Shown one piece after another: positions 43,252-52,638 of a stretch of 64,000 nt of DNA. Within the stretch, counting starts at the first letter, position 1; each line of letters starts with the position of its first letter. The DNA lies in NCBI RefSeq assembly GCF_004136555.1, contig NZ_NOIT01000002.1, forward strand, positions 62,001 through 126,000, read 5' to 3'. The DNA comes from Kocuria carniphila (GTDB lineage Bacteria > Actinomycetota > Actinomycetes > Actinomycetales > Micrococcaceae). Both the position numbers and the translations under genes were made by a program. The notes beneath the pieces were generated by a model. The model ran no database searches. It saw only the letters and a list, made by a program, of their open reading frames with translations, and was not told the origin of the DNA.

Positions 43252-43657
43252 GTGTGTCCCCTGACCTGCATGAGCGCCCACTCATGTCTTATCTAGGGAG
43301 TGTGGGCAACAGGGTCCACGGGGATCAATAGGTCAGGGCAATAAATAGGGAAAAACAGCATATAAACACCATTGTTACGCGCCATCGACTAGGGGTAACA
43401 GTAATTACATGCATAACCATGGAAACAGCTGATGCACGTTGACTGTCAATCGTAGATGGCCGACAGCTCATGCGCCATGAGGACCCTCGGGCGCACGTGA
43501 GGGCTCGTTAGAACCCTTCTGCATCCGCAAAAAGGTTCTAACGGCACCTGAGGTGTTGGAGGCGGTTCTTTCGAGCCCTGAGATGTTCCCCCTCGATGGA
43601 TCACGCGCGGAGTAGCAGCCCACGCTACGTAGGAACCGTCATCCGCAACACCGATGA
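43252..43657. other. Gene-free, A/T-rich gap with right repeat copy
   Basis: About 400 bases between the islet membrane protein and trmB. The left 200 bases are A/T-rich with no clear coding frame. The right part holds the palindromic repeat copy at 43497-43585. No promoter was recognised with confidence. Confidence 0.6.
43497..43585. repeat. Palindromic repeat element, right copy
   Basis: 89 bases running from GTGAGGGCTCGTTAGAACC to GAGCCCTGAGATG. GTTAGAACC (43508-43516) pairs with GGTTCTAAC (43534-43542), and AGGGCTC with GAGCCCT near the ends. It aligns in length and start/end words with the left copy at 41282-41370. With that copy it bounds the PASTA islet. Confidence 0.7.
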
Positions 43658-44596
43658 TCACCGACGGCGGTACGTCAGGTCCCTCGGAATCCGCCCGGCC
43701 TCGGTGGCCTTGCGCTCGAAGCTCGTGAGGATGCGGCCGTCCCAGCGGGGAGCCCAGCCCTGCGCGGGGTTCTCGTCGGTCGCGGCGGGGCCGGGGTTTA
43801 CATTCTCGAAGTCGGCGGAGGCGCCGTCGAGGACCTCGCGCATGACCACCGCATACTCCTGCCAGTCGGTGGCCAAGCGCCATAGCCCACCCTGCTCCAG
43901 CACGCGGGCGGCCAGCCCGGCGAACCGCGGGGATACCAAACGCCGCTTGTGGTGGCGAGTCTTGTGCCACGGATCCGGGAAGAACACCCACAACTCATGG
44001 ACGGAACCGGGTTCCAGCATGTGCTCGAGTACCTCGGGGGCGTTCGCCTGTGCCACGCGAACGTTGGTCACACCCGACTGGGATGCCTTCATCAGCAGGT
44101 CTGCGATGCCCGGCTTGTAAACCTCGACAGCCAAGTGGTCCAGCTCGGGGTGCGCGAGTGCGTGATTCACGATCGCCTCACCCAAGCCGGAACCGATCTC
44201 CACCACCAACGGTGCCTTGCGACCGAACAGCGCCTCGTGGTCTAACCGGAAAGACGGGTCCACAGAGGTATCCGTCATGACGCGGGGGATGTCCAGCACC
44301 CACTGGGATGCGTATTCATCCCAGGCTTTTTGACGCTTGGGGGAGAGGCGATCCCCACGGCGCACGAACGAGTACGGCTGCTTGTGGAAGACCGGTCGTT
44401 CGCCCGGGGCCTTCGACGGCGCTGCCTCGCTACCGGCGGCCGCATCGGCGCCAGCGCGGGGGGCGGATTCGACAGCCGCCGCGTCCGCGGAAACCGAAGC
44501 GGCGTCGTCGGCACCGGAAGTGCCAGAAGAAGCGGAAGGAGCAGAAGAGGCGGCCTGCGGATCGGGAGTCTGGGAGGAATCATTGCTGGAGTTCAT
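43658..44596 (-). CDS. trmB: tRNA (guanine-N7-)-methyltransferase
   Basis: This 312-residue enzyme methylates G46 of tRNA with SAM. The SAM-binding segment is PLVVEIGSGLGEAIVNHAL, and the family motif is WVFFPDPWHKTRHHKRRLV. The N-terminal 85 or so residues before this are Ala/Ser/Pro/Glu-rich, low in complexity and not found in short TrmB proteins. The start was set at ATG 44596 (MNSSNDSSQ); a GTG/ATG ten codons earlier is possible. It is a single gene divergent from the MFS pump. Confidence 0.94.
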   Translation of the reverse strand: MNSSNDSSQTPDPQAASSAPSASSGTSGADDAASVSADAAAVESAPRAGADAAAGSEAAPSKAPGERPVFHKQPYSFVRRGDRLSPKRQKAWDEYASQWVLDIPRVMTDTSVDPSFRLDHEALFGRKAPLVVEIGSGLGEAIVNHALAHPELDHLAVEVYKPGIADLLMKASQSGVTNVRVAQANAPEVLEHMLEPGSVHELWVFFPDPWHKTRHHKRRLVSPRFAGLAARVLEQGGLWRLATDWQEYAVVMREVLDGASADFENVNPGPAATDENPAQGWAPRWDGRILTSFERKATEAGRIPRDLTYRRR

Positions 44597-44745
44597 CGTT
44601 GAACATCCTAGGTCCCCGAGCGACATATTGACCCACCAGCAGGCAGCGAGGCCCTAGCATTGAGTGGCCCGCAACAGCCTCGAGAGCCCAGGATCAAGCC
44701 GGGAACCACGCAGAGCGGCGCACCACCCGAAGGAGCAGGACACCT

Positions 44746-45975
44746 ATGAGTCAGAGTTCCGCCGAGTCCCACCCGTTCCGGAGTCGTTTGGCGCTGAACC
44801 CGCGGGTGGATCGTGTGGTGTTGATCGGTGCGCTGGGTATCCTCTCGGCGGTCAGCCCCATGGCCACGGACGTGTACCTCGCGTCCATGCCGGATATGGG
44901 TCAGTACTTCGAATCGACCGCGTCGCTCGTTCAGCTCACCCTGACCACCTACATGATCGGCATTGCGCTGGGTCAGTTCTTACTGGGCCCGCTGTCCGAC
45001 GTGCTGGGTCGGCACAAGCTCATGGTCGCCGGCAACGCGTTGTTCGTGGTGGCATCGCTGGGCATCGTCTTCGCGACCACCATTGAAATGGTCCTGATTC
45101 TCCGCGGCATCCAGGGCATCGCCGGTGCGGCCGGGGTGGTGATCGCGCGCGCCATGGTCTCGGACATGACTTCGGGACGCACGGCCGCGCAGCTCTACTC
45201 CGTCCTGGCGCTGATTACGTCACTCGCGCCCGTGGTCGCCCCATTACTGGGCGGTGTGATCGCCACGGTGGCCCAATGGCAGGCAGTGTTCTGGTTGCTC
45301 ACCGGCTTCGGCCTGTTGATGCTCGCCTGCTCGGTGTTCGTGATCCCCGAAACGCTCCCCAAGGCACGGCGCTCGCAGGGCGGTTTGGGCCGCATTGTGC
45401 GCAACGCGGTCACGGTCGTGAAGGACCGTCGATTCACGCTCTACGCCATGGTCTTCGCCTTCGGGTTCGGCTCGCTGTTCGCGTACGTCTCGGCATCCTC
45501 CTTCGTGATCCAGAACGTCATGGGCTACAGCGCCCTCGCGTACTCGGTGATTTTCGCCGTCAACGCCGCCGGTGCGATCGTCACCGCCACCCTCAACACC
45601 AAACTGGTCAAGAACCATGAGCCGCGCTCGCTCCTTCTCATGGGCGTGACCGGCATGAGCGTGACCGCGTGCCTCAACATGATCCTGGTGCTGCTGGGCG
45701 TCGTGGGTATCCCCACGCTGATCTTGCTGTTCCTCATGCAGTCCTGCATCGGTTTCATCTTCGGCAACGCGGTGGCCCTGGCTCAGCAACGCGCACACGC
45801 TCACGGCCTCTCCGGCACCGGCTCCGCGGTGGTCGGCATGTCCCAATTCATCTTGGGCGGCATCGTCTCGCCGCTGTCCGGACTTGCCGGGGACCACTCC
45901 GCGGTTCCCATGGTGATCACGATGGCCGCGTGCGCACTCGTCGCACTGGGTGCGGTTCTCGCCGCCCGAAAGTAA
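44746..45975 (+). CDS. Bcr/CflA family multidrug efflux MFS transporter
   Basis: This 409-residue protein has 12 helices. The family segments are SAVSPMATDVYLASMPDMGQYF (helix 1, with the typical D-x-Y-L-P-A-like turn), GQFLLGPLSDVLGRHKLMVAG (loop 2-3) and LRGIQGIAGAAGVVIARAMVSDM. Bcr/CflA proteins expel chloramphenicol, bicyclomycin, sulfonamides or small metabolites with H+ exchange; the substrate here is unknown. The ATG follows AAGGAG by 10 bases. A palindromic terminator follows. Confidence 0.92.
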   Translation: MSQSSAESHPFRSRLALNPRVDRVVLIGALGILSAVSPMATDVYLASMPDMGQYFESTASLVQLTLTTYMIGIALGQFLLGPLSDVLGRHKLMVAGNALFVVASLGIVFATTIEMVLILRGIQGIAGAAGVVIARAMVSDMTSGRTAAQLYSVLALITSLAPVVAPLLGGVIATVAQWQAVFWLLTGFGLLMLACSVFVIPETLPKARRSQGGLGRIVRNAVTVVKDRRFTLYAMVFAFGFGSLFAYVSASSFVIQNVMGYSALAYSVIFAVNAAGAIVTATLNTKLVKNHEPRSLLLMGVTGMSVTACLNMILVLLGVVGIPTLILLFLMQSCIGFIFGNAVALAQQRAHAHGLSGTGSAVVGMSQFILGGIVSPLSGLAGDHSAVPMVITMAACALVALGAVLAARK

Positions 45976-45998
45976 CGCACCTCCAGATTCACGAAAGA

Positions 45999-46030
45999 CG
46001 ACGACGCCGCTCGCGCGAGCGGCGTCGTCG
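45999..46030. terminator. 32-base perfect palindrome terminator with paired CGACGACGCCGC words
   Basis: CGACGACGCCGCTCGC is followed directly by its reverse complement. It lies 24 bases after the MFS stop. The arms each hold the 12-mer that recurs through the window. Confidence 0.8.
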
Positions 46031-46195
46031 GCGTCCTGAAGCGCAGGCTAAGCAAGCTGCGAAGTCGACACAAGCACCCGGGAAACACCCGGTACCTGGT
46101 GATTGGCCCTGAATGTGGTTCAATTCCACCCAACGAGATACAGCTCACAATCGGTGACGTATCACAGATCCCACCTCACGATCAGAGGCCTCTCT

Positions 46196-47641
46196 ATGAT
46201 TGATTCACTCACTAATGCCCTGGATACTGCAGGCGCTTTCATTTGGGGACCGTGGTTCCTCATCCCCCTGCTCTTGGGAACCGGTGTTTATCTGACCATC
46301 CGTCTGGGTGGTATTCAACTGTTCAAATTGATCCCCGCGCTGCGGCTCGCGCTGTTCGAGCGCAAGGACAAGGACGCCCTCGGAGGCGACGTTTCCCAGT
46401 TCCAGGCCTTGACCACCGCTCTCGCGGCCACCGTGGGTACGGGCAATATCGTGGGTGTTGCCACGGCTATCGCCATCGGTGGTCCCGGCGCACTGTTCTG
46501 GATGTGGGTCACCGGTGTTGTCGGCATGGCCTCCAAATACTCCGAGGCGTTCCTGGGTGTGCGGTTCCGTACCCGCGATGCCGCCGGTGAGATCTCGGGC
46601 GGACCGCAGTACTACTTGAAGCGAGGCATTCCTAACGGCTTCGGTACGTTCCTCTCGTTGTTCTTCGCGATCGCCGCAGTGCTCGCCTCCTTCGGCATTG
46701 GCAACATGACCCAGGGCAACTCGATCTCCGCGAACGTGGAGTCCTCGTTCGGTGTGCCCGTGTGGATCACCGGCCTGGTGCTGGCCGCTCTGACCCTGTT
46801 GGTCCTGGTGGGCGGCATCAAGTCGATCGGTAAGGTCACCGCCGGTCTGGTTCCCATCATGATCATCTTTTACGTGTTGGGCGCCCTGTACATCCTGATC
46901 GTGAATGTGGACGCCGTTCCCGCAGCCTTCGGGCTGATCTTCGGTGACGCCTTCACCGGAACCTCCGCCGTGGGTGGCTTCGCCGGTTCCGCGATCATCC
47001 TGGCCGTCCAGATGGGCGTCGCCCGAGGCATCTTCTCCAATGAGTCCGGCATGGGCTCGGCGGCCATCGCTGCTGCGGCTGCGCAGACCACCCACCCGGT
47101 GCGTCAGGGCCTGGTGTCCATGACCCAGACCTTCATCGACACGATCATCGTGGTGACCTGCACGGGCCTGGTCATCGTGACCACGGGTGTGTGGGATCAG
47201 GGCAGCGATAGCGCGGCCACCATGACCGGTGAGGCATTCACTCACGGTCTGCCCGGCGTGTGGGGTCACCTGATCGTGACCGTGGGCCTGGTGCTCTTCG
47301 CATACTCGACCATCCTGGGCTGGGCCTACTACGGCGAACGATGCATGGAACGACTCTTCGGCCGCCGCGCCGTAATGCCCTACCGCGTGTTCTTCTCGGT
47401 GGTCGTGTTCATCGGCGCAACGGTTCCGTTGGCTCTCGTGTGGTCCTTCTCGGACGTCATGAACGGTCTGATGGCGCTGCCCAACCTGTTGGGTCTGCTG
47501 ATCCTGTCGGGGCTGATCGCTCGCGAGACCAGGCACTACTTGCGCAACGATCCCATGCTGCGGGCCACCAAGGGCGACGTGGACACGTTCATGAAGGACC
47601 ACGACGGCGGTATCGACACGTACGAGCGCACCAACCGCTGA
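46196..47641 (+). CDS. AGCS family alanine/Na+ symporter (copy 1)
   Basis: This 481-residue transporter starts MIDSLTNALDTAGAFIWGPWFLIPLLLGTGVYLTIRLGGIQ. AGCS marks include TALAATVGTGNIVGVATAIAIGGPGALFWMW, GGPQYYLKRG, and SNESGMGSAAIAAAAAQTTHPVRQG. It imports alanine or glycine with Na+. The ATG at 46196 was chosen for the family-like N-terminus; an upstream in-frame ATG would add 31 residues of unlike kind. A second AGCS gene lies at 50296. The Na+ gradient would be kept by the Mrp complex. Confidence 0.95.
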   Translation: MIDSLTNALDTAGAFIWGPWFLIPLLLGTGVYLTIRLGGIQLFKLIPALRLALFERKDKDALGGDVSQFQALTTALAATVGTGNIVGVATAIAIGGPGALFWMWVTGVVGMASKYSEAFLGVRFRTRDAAGEISGGPQYYLKRGIPNGFGTFLSLFFAIAAVLASFGIGNMTQGNSISANVESSFGVPVWITGLVLAALTLLVLVGGIKSIGKVTAGLVPIMIIFYVLGALYILIVNVDAVPAAFGLIFGDAFTGTSAVGGFAGSAIILAVQMGVARGIFSNESGMGSAAIAAAAAQTTHPVRQGLVSMTQTFIDTIIVVTCTGLVIVTTGVWDQGSDSAATMTGEAFTHGLPGVWGHLIVTVGLVLFAYSTILGWAYYGERCMERLFGRRAVMPYRVFFSVVVFIGATVPLALVWSFSDVMNGLMALPNLLGLLILSGLIARETRHYLRNDPMLRATKGDVDTFMKDHDGGIDTYERTNR

Positions 47642-47703
47642 CCATGCAGCGGCAGTCCGCACGGTGAACTGATCGAGCAGGCTGAGCATGTGAGACGACG
47701 GTT

Positions 47704-47734
47704 AAGGCCCCCGGAATTCGAATCCGGGGGCCTT
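47704..47734 (+). terminator. Terminator after AGCS copy 1
   Basis: AAGGCCCCCGGA pairs perfectly with TCCGGGGGCCTT around ATTCGAA. It lies 62 bases after the stop. Confidence 0.85.
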
Positions 47735-47817
47735 AGCCGTGCCGAGATGCGGTCAACCCCGGCGCCGGTTCCACATCGGTACTGGCCAGGCCGTGGTGAG
47801 GAGTACTCTCTGACGTT

Positions 47818-49275
47818 ATGACTCACGAGCACGTGGCAGAAACTTCGCATGACCGACCCGGTCTCAGCCGAGGTCTCAGCAACCGACATATCCAGCTGAT
47901 CGCGATCGGTGGCGCCATTGGCACCGGCCTGTTCATGGGATCGGGGCGCACGATTTCCCTTGCGGGACCCTCCGTGGTGTTCGTGTACATGATCATCGGG
48001 TTCTTCTTGTTCTTCGTCATGCGGGCCATGGGGGAGCTGTTGCTCTCCAACCTGCACTACAAGACGTTCGCGGATTTCGCTGCGGACCTCGTGGGGCCGT
48101 GGGCCGGGTTCTTCGTCGGTTGGTCGTATTGGTTCTGCTGGGTGGTCACCGCGGTGGCCGAACTCGTGGCGATCACCGCGTACGTCCAGTTCTGGTGGGC
48201 CGAGGTCCCGTTGTGGCTGCCTACTCTGGCGGTAGTGGCCGTGATTTTCATCCTGAATGTGGCCAGCGTGAAGAACTTCGGTGAGATGGAGTTCTGGTTC
48301 GCGCTGATCAAGATTGTGGCCATCGTGTCCTTGATCGTGGTGGGCGTGATCATGGTGGCCACGCGTTTCACGTCCCCGGACGGTCAGGTGGCTCAGGTGT
48401 CCAACCTCTGGAACGACGGCGGCTGGTTCCCCAACGGCGCCATGGGTGTGGTCGCGGGATTCCAGATCGCAGTGTTCGCGTTCGTGGGCCTGGAACTCGT
48501 GGGAACCACCGCGGCCGAAGCGCGCAACCCCCGCAAGACCCTGCCCCGGGCCATCAACTCCGTGCCGGTGCGCATCCTGATCTTCTACGTCGGAGCGTTG
48601 CTGGCCATTCTCATGGTCACCCCGTGGAGCTCGGTGGATCCCGGGCAGTCTCCGTTCGTGTCCATGTTTTCCTTGGTAGGGCTGGCCGGTGCCGCGTCCG
48701 TGGTGAACTTCGTGGTGCTGACGTCCGCAATGTCCTCCGCCAACGCCGGGGTGTTCTCCACATCCCGCATGATGTTCGGCCTCTCCGCGGAGGGCAGCGC
48801 GCCCCGTTTCTTCCGTCGCCTGAGCAAGGCGGGAGTACCCGCCCGCGCGCTCGGGTTCACGGCGCTCGTGCTGTTGCTGACCATCCCCGTGCTCTACGCG
48901 GGTGACTCGATCATCGAGGCCTTCACCCTGATCACCACCGTGGCCGCCCAGCTGTTCATGTTCGTGTGGTCCATGATCCTGGTGTCCTACATTTGCTATC
49001 GCCGTAAGCACCCGCAGCGCCATGCCGCCTCCGAATACAAGATGCCCGGCGGGCTGTTCATGTGCGCCGCGGTGCTCGCCTTCTTCGCGTTCGTGGTCTG
49101 GACGCTCACCACCGAGCCGGAAACCGCGGCCGGCCTGGTGTCCCTGCCCATCTGGTTGGGCGGACTGGGTATCGCTTGGGCCTTCGTGCGCCGCACGGCA
49201 ACCCACAAGCAGGCCTTCCAGTGGTTCAAGGCCGAGATGGAGAAGCCGGTCGATCACGCCGAACTCGAGCGGTAA
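47818..49275 (+). CDS. Amino acid permease (APC family)
   Basis: This 485-residue permease has 12 helices. After a polar head, ISTRHIQLIAIGGAIGTGLFMGSGRTI-like text reads LSNRHIQLIAIGGAIGTGLFMGSG, the helix 1 G-A-I-G-T-G-L-F signature. The next segments are GPSVVFVYMIIGFFLFFVMRAMGELLL and FSVFGLELVGTTAAEARNP-like AFVGLELVGTTAAEARNPRKTLPRAI. This is the group of GabP, CycA and AroP carriers. The amino acid carried is not determined; the D-serine/alanine/glycine (CycA) and GABA groups are both possible. No ribosome-binding site of strength is seen. Confidence 0.92.
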   Translation: MTHEHVAETSHDRPGLSRGLSNRHIQLIAIGGAIGTGLFMGSGRTISLAGPSVVFVYMIIGFFLFFVMRAMGELLLSNLHYKTFADFAADLVGPWAGFFVGWSYWFCWVVTAVAELVAITAYVQFWWAEVPLWLPTLAVVAVIFILNVASVKNFGEMEFWFALIKIVAIVSLIVVGVIMVATRFTSPDGQVAQVSNLWNDGGWFPNGAMGVVAGFQIAVFAFVGLELVGTTAAEARNPRKTLPRAINSVPVRILIFYVGALLAILMVTPWSSVDPGQSPFVSMFSLVGLAGAASVVNFVVLTSAMSSANAGVFSTSRMMFGLSAEGSAPRFFRRLSKAGVPARALGFTALVLLLTIPVLYAGDSIIEAFTLITTVAAQLFMFVWSMILVSYICYRRKHPQRHAASEYKMPGGLFMCAAVLAFFAFVVWTLTTEPETAAGLVSLPIWLGGLGIAWAFVRRTATHKQAFQWFKAEMEKPVDHAELER

Positions 49276-49327
49276 TGTGTCGGTTCCGCTGAGCCGCCCA
49301 GTGCTGACCAGTGCCTAAGCTGGAGGC

Positions 49328-50182
49328 ATGACTCGACTTCCCGCGCCCCTGACCCTTTTCTGCCCGTCCGGTTCCGGGACGGTGCGCACCTATGGCGCGC
49401 ACGTGATGTCCTGGGCGCCCACCGGTTTCGATCCGGTGTTGTGGGTCTCGTCCCAGGCCAAGGACAGCGTGGGAGATGCAATCCGCGGTGGTGTGCCCAT
49501 CTGCTTCCCGTGGTTCGGCCCCGGCCGCTCCGGCGACATGAAGCCCGCCCACGGTTTCGCGCGCATCGCTGAGTGGAAGCTCGCGGACAGGATTCGCAAC
49601 TACGACGACGCCGCTGCTGCCACCGCGCGCTTCATCCTCACCCACGAGGACATCGACCGGCAGCTGCGCGGCGCGTTCCCGCACAAGTTCCGCGCCGTCT
49701 ACACCGTGGATTTCGGCGCCAAGCTGACCATGTCGCTGACCGTGACGAACACCGGCTCCACCGCGTTCGAGTTCGAAGAAGCCCTGCACACTTACTTGTC
49801 GGTGGGCGACTCCCAGCGGATTGCCATCGAGGGGCTGGAGGGCGCCCGCTACTTCGACAAAGTTTCCCAGCAGGAACAGTCACAGTCGGGACCCATCACC
49901 ATCACGGACGAGACCGACCGCGTTTACTACTCCGAGGACACCGTCCAGGTCAAAGACCCCGCGATGGCCCGCACGATTACCGTGGCCAAGGAAGGCTCGG
50001 CCAACACCGTGGTGTGGAATCCGTGGACCGAGAAGTCCAAGGCCATGGACGACTTCGCCGATGACGAGTGGCAGTCCATGGTGTGCGTCGAGACCGCCAA
50101 CGTTCTCGACAACGCCGTGCGATTGGACGCCGGTGCGTCCCACACCATGACCCAGCGTCTTTCGGTGGGCCGCGGGGCCTAG
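49328..50182 (+). CDS. D-hexose-6-phosphate mutarotase (aldose epimerase-like)
   Basis: This 284-residue protein has the galactose-mutarotase fold. It includes GGVPICFPWFGPGRSGDMKPAHGFAR (about 57-82), with the conserved His for catalysis and the Arg/Asp turn, and EEALHTYLSVGDSQRIAIEGLEG. The YeaD/YMR099c subgroup turns alpha-glucose-6-phosphate into the beta form. It is the only gene of its direction before a strong terminator, 52 bases after the permease. Its role with amino acid uptake is not evident. Confidence 0.91.
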   Translation: MTRLPAPLTLFCPSGSGTVRTYGAHVMSWAPTGFDPVLWVSSQAKDSVGDAIRGGVPICFPWFGPGRSGDMKPAHGFARIAEWKLADRIRNYDDAAAATARFILTHEDIDRQLRGAFPHKFRAVYTVDFGAKLTMSLTVTNTGSTAFEFEEALHTYLSVGDSQRIAIEGLEGARYFDKVSQQEQSQSGPITITDETDRVYYSEDTVQVKDPAMARTITVAKEGSANTVVWNPWTEKSKAMDDFADDEWQSMVCVETANVLDNAVRLDAGASHTMTQRLSVGRGA

Positions 50183-50210
50183 ATCCCAGAACCGCTGCAG
50201 ACGCGGAGAC

Positions 50211-50256
50211 GACAGTGGCGGGTGCCCGGGGTCATCCCCGGGCACCCGCCACTGTC
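50211..50256. terminator. Bidirectional terminator, perfect 21-bp stem
   Basis: A 21-bp perfect inverted repeat (50211-50231 with 50236-50256) has loop TCAT. It parts the convergent mutarotase and AGCS copy 2 genes. Confidence 0.9.
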
Positions 50257-50295
50257 ACCGGGCTTGGCATTTTCCCGGGCCGTTACGTGGGATCA

Positions 50296-51843
50296 CTACT
50301 TCGTGGGCGAGGCAGCATCCGGGCGCTTGGGGGTGTGTGCAGAGTCGTTCGCCTGGACGATCGACATGGAACCGGTTTCGGACAGCGCGGGCTGCTCCGA
50401 GGTCAGGTCCACGGTGTGGTCGATCTGCGCGTCCAAGGCGCCTGGGTGCTCACCCATGAACCGGTCGATCTCTTCGGTGGTCGCGGTGAAGTGGGGATCG
50501 TGCTTGAGGTAGAGCCGGGTTTCGCGCACCACCAGGCCGGACAGGATCACCAGTCCGATCAGGTTGGGGATGGCCATGAGCCCGTTCATGATGTCCGAGA
50601 AGGACCAGACCAGGGTCAGGGGAGCCAGGGCGCCCAGTCCGGCGGCGATGGAGAAGAGCACGCGGTAGATGGCCGCAGCCTTGTAACCCGCCAGACGTTC
50701 CATGTTGCGCTCGCCGTAATAGGCCCAGCCGAGCACGGTGGAGTACCCCAAGAGCACCAAGCAAATCGTCACCACAATGCCGCCCCATTCACCGGGCAGG
50801 CCGGTGGAGAAGGCGATGGAAGTCATCGTGCCCGGATCTCCCTGGTCCCACACGCCGGTGGTGAGGATGACGAAACCGGTGATCGAGATGACCACCAGGG
50901 TGTCCACAAAGGTCTGGGTCATGGAGACCAGGCCCTGGCGCACCGGGTGGTTGGTTTGCGCCACGGATGCCGCAATCGAGGCGGTACCCATGCCGGATTC
51001 GTTGGAGAACAGCGATCGGGCTGCGCCCATCTGGATGGCCATCATGATCGTGGAGCCCACGAAGCCACCGGTGGCTCCCATGGGGGTGAACGCCCCGGTG
51101 AAAATCAGCCGGAAGGCTTCGGGGATGCCCTGGAAATTGACGCCGATGATGTACAGACCGGAGACGATGTACAGCACGATCATCAGCGGCACCATCAACG
51201 TGGTGACCTTGGCGATCGAGCGAATGCCGCCCAACAGCGCCAGACCGGTAGCGATGGCGAGCACTACAGCAGTAAGAACGGGAGGAACGGAGAACGTGTG
51301 TTCCAAGTTGCTTGCAATGGCGTTGCCCTGTGTCATGTTGCCGATACCGAAGGTCGCGACCACGCAGCACACTGCGAACATGAGGGACAAAAAGCGCCCG
51401 AACTTATTGGGAATACCGCGCACCAGGTAAACCTGCGGTCCACCGGTGAGCTGACCGGCCGAGTCGCGCGTGCGGAATCGGACACCCAGGAAGCACTCCG
51501 CGTACTTGGAAGCCATGCCGAACAGGGCAGTGATCCACATCCAGAACAACGCACCCGGACCGCCGATGAAGATCGCGGCTGCGACGCCCACAATGTTGCC
51601 GGTGCCCACGGTTGCGGCCAGTGCGGTGGACATGGCCGCGAACGAGGAGATCTCGCCCTTTTCGCCGTTCTGCTTGGAGCGTCGTCCGAAGCCCAGGCTC
51701 ATGGCCTTGCCGAACAGCACGAATTGAATGCCGCGCAGTCGGATGGTCAGGAAGACGCCCACTCCCAGGAGCAGGGGGATCAGAAGCCAAGGCCCCCAGA
51801 TCACATCTCGGATGGCATCCATTACTGATTGCAGCGTGTCCAT
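50296..51843 (-). CDS. AGCS family alanine/Na+ symporter (copy 2)
   Basis: This 515-residue transporter starts MDTLQSVMDAIRDVIWGPWLLIPLLLGVGVFLTIRLRGIQF. Family segments are TALAATVGTGNIVGVAAAIFIGGPGALFWMW, TGGPQVYLVRG and SNESGMGTASIAASVAQTNHPVRQG. It is a clear paralogue of the protein at 46196 and should import alanine or glycine with Na+. The tail is Thr/Ser/Pro-rich. The start at 51843 gives the family N-terminus; one ten codons upstream is possible. The region between it and DoxX holds a palindromic terminator. Confidence 0.94.
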   Translation of the reverse strand: MDTLQSVMDAIRDVIWGPWLLIPLLLGVGVFLTIRLRGIQFVLFGKAMSLGFGRRSKQNGEKGEISSFAAMSTALAATVGTGNIVGVAAAIFIGGPGALFWMWITALFGMASKYAECFLGVRFRTRDSAGQLTGGPQVYLVRGIPNKFGRFLSLMFAVCCVVATFGIGNMTQGNAIASNLEHTFSVPPVLTAVVLAIATGLALLGGIRSIAKVTTLMVPLMIVLYIVSGLYIIGVNFQGIPEAFRLIFTGAFTPMGATGGFVGSTIMMAIQMGAARSLFSNESGMGTASIAASVAQTNHPVRQGLVSMTQTFVDTLVVISITGFVILTTGVWDQGDPGTMTSIAFSTGLPGEWGGIVVTICLVLLGYSTVLGWAYYGERNMERLAGYKAAAIYRVLFSIAAGLGALAPLTLVWSFSDIMNGLMAIPNLIGLVILSGLVVRETRLYLKHDPHFTATTEEIDRFMGEHPGALDAQIDHTVDLTSEQPALSETGSMSIVQANDSAHTPKRPDAASPTK

Positions 51844-51975
51844 GGGGGTCGCGGCTTTCCTCGAGGGGGTCAACGAATTGTCAGTTAACGTACCAGCGAG
51901 TCACCTGTGACTTACCGCTCATCTGACGGCGAGTCCGCTTAAGACGGGAGCGTTACGGTCTGGGGCTTTAAACGG

Positions 51976-52010
51976 CGACGACGCCGCAGCGTCTCGCTGC
52001 GGCGTCGTCG
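51976..52010. terminator. Palindromic terminator with paired CGACGACGCCGC words
   Basis: CGACGACGCCGCAGCG pairs perfectly with CGCTGCGGCGTCGTCG around TCT. It lies 24 bases after the DoxX-side stop region, on the minus-strand side of DoxX. Confidence 0.8.
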
Positions 52011-52033
52011 TACGTTCCGAATAGGAAAGGAGC

Positions 52034-52429
52034 CTACTTCTGGACCACCAGGGCTGCACCAATGGCGGCCATGAAGGCGTCCTTGGACAGGGTCATGCCG
52101 GACTCGGAGGGGCGGATGCCGTCGTCCTGGGTCATCTCCGGGTTGCGGAAGTACATGGTGAGCAGGCCTGCGGAGAATGCCAGCAGACCGGCGCCTGCCA
52201 GGCGCTTGGAGACGAACGGGGTCACGAGCATGGCGCCGATGGCCAGTTCCGAACCTGCGATGAACTTGCCGAAGGTCTCGGAATCCCAGTCCGCGAACTG
52301 GGGCACGCCGGTCGCGGCGAACTGCTTGAGGCCCTCTGCGGACTCTTTGTCCAGGCTCAGCTTGCCGTAACCGGACTGCAGCAGGAATGCGCCGGGTACG
52401 GCGCGGAGGATGGCGTTGGAAATGCGCAC
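52034..52429 (-). CDS. DoxX family membrane protein
   Basis: This 131-residue protein begins VRISNAILRAVPGAFLLQSGYGKLSLDKES, with four hydrophobic helices and the DoxX N-terminal G-Y-G-K pattern. It has SELAIGAMLVTPFVSKRLAGAGLLAFSAGLLTMYF in the middle. DoxX proteins act in redox or oxidase-related membrane processes, but the exact role is unclear. The start was set at the GTG following AAAGGGCATTGAC; a GTG nine codons earlier is possible. It stands alone, divergent from the DJ-1 gene. Confidence 0.82.
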   Translation of the reverse strand: MRISNAILRAVPGAFLLQSGYGKLSLDKESAEGLKQFAATGVPQFADWDSETFGKFIAGSELAIGAMLVTPFVSKRLAGAGLLAFSAGLLTMYFRNPEMTQDDGIRPSESGMTLSKDAFMAAIGAALVVQK

Positions 52430-52638
52430 GTCAATGCCCTTTCGGTGGGAAAGCACGGGCGATCTACAGGACCCGCGTGAATTGTCGGTTTCATGCTAAC
52501 AGCGGATGTATGTGATGTGTCAACAGTTGCTGCGGCAAGGTGCCGTCAGCGAACGGCGCTGGAAGCACACTGGCCACCCTGCCTAGGGTGAACTCGTTCA
52601 CGAGCGCGCAGCATGTGCGCCGGGCGAAAGGAGCATAC

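Noticed and set aside
43252-43496. A hidden small gene in the A/T-rich gap before trmB
   Set aside because: No start with ribosome site and no plausible protein on either strand.
47704-47734. TTCGAATCC with GC arms, looking like a tRNA T arm
   Set aside because: It is the loop of a terminator; there is no acceptor, D or anticodon arm.
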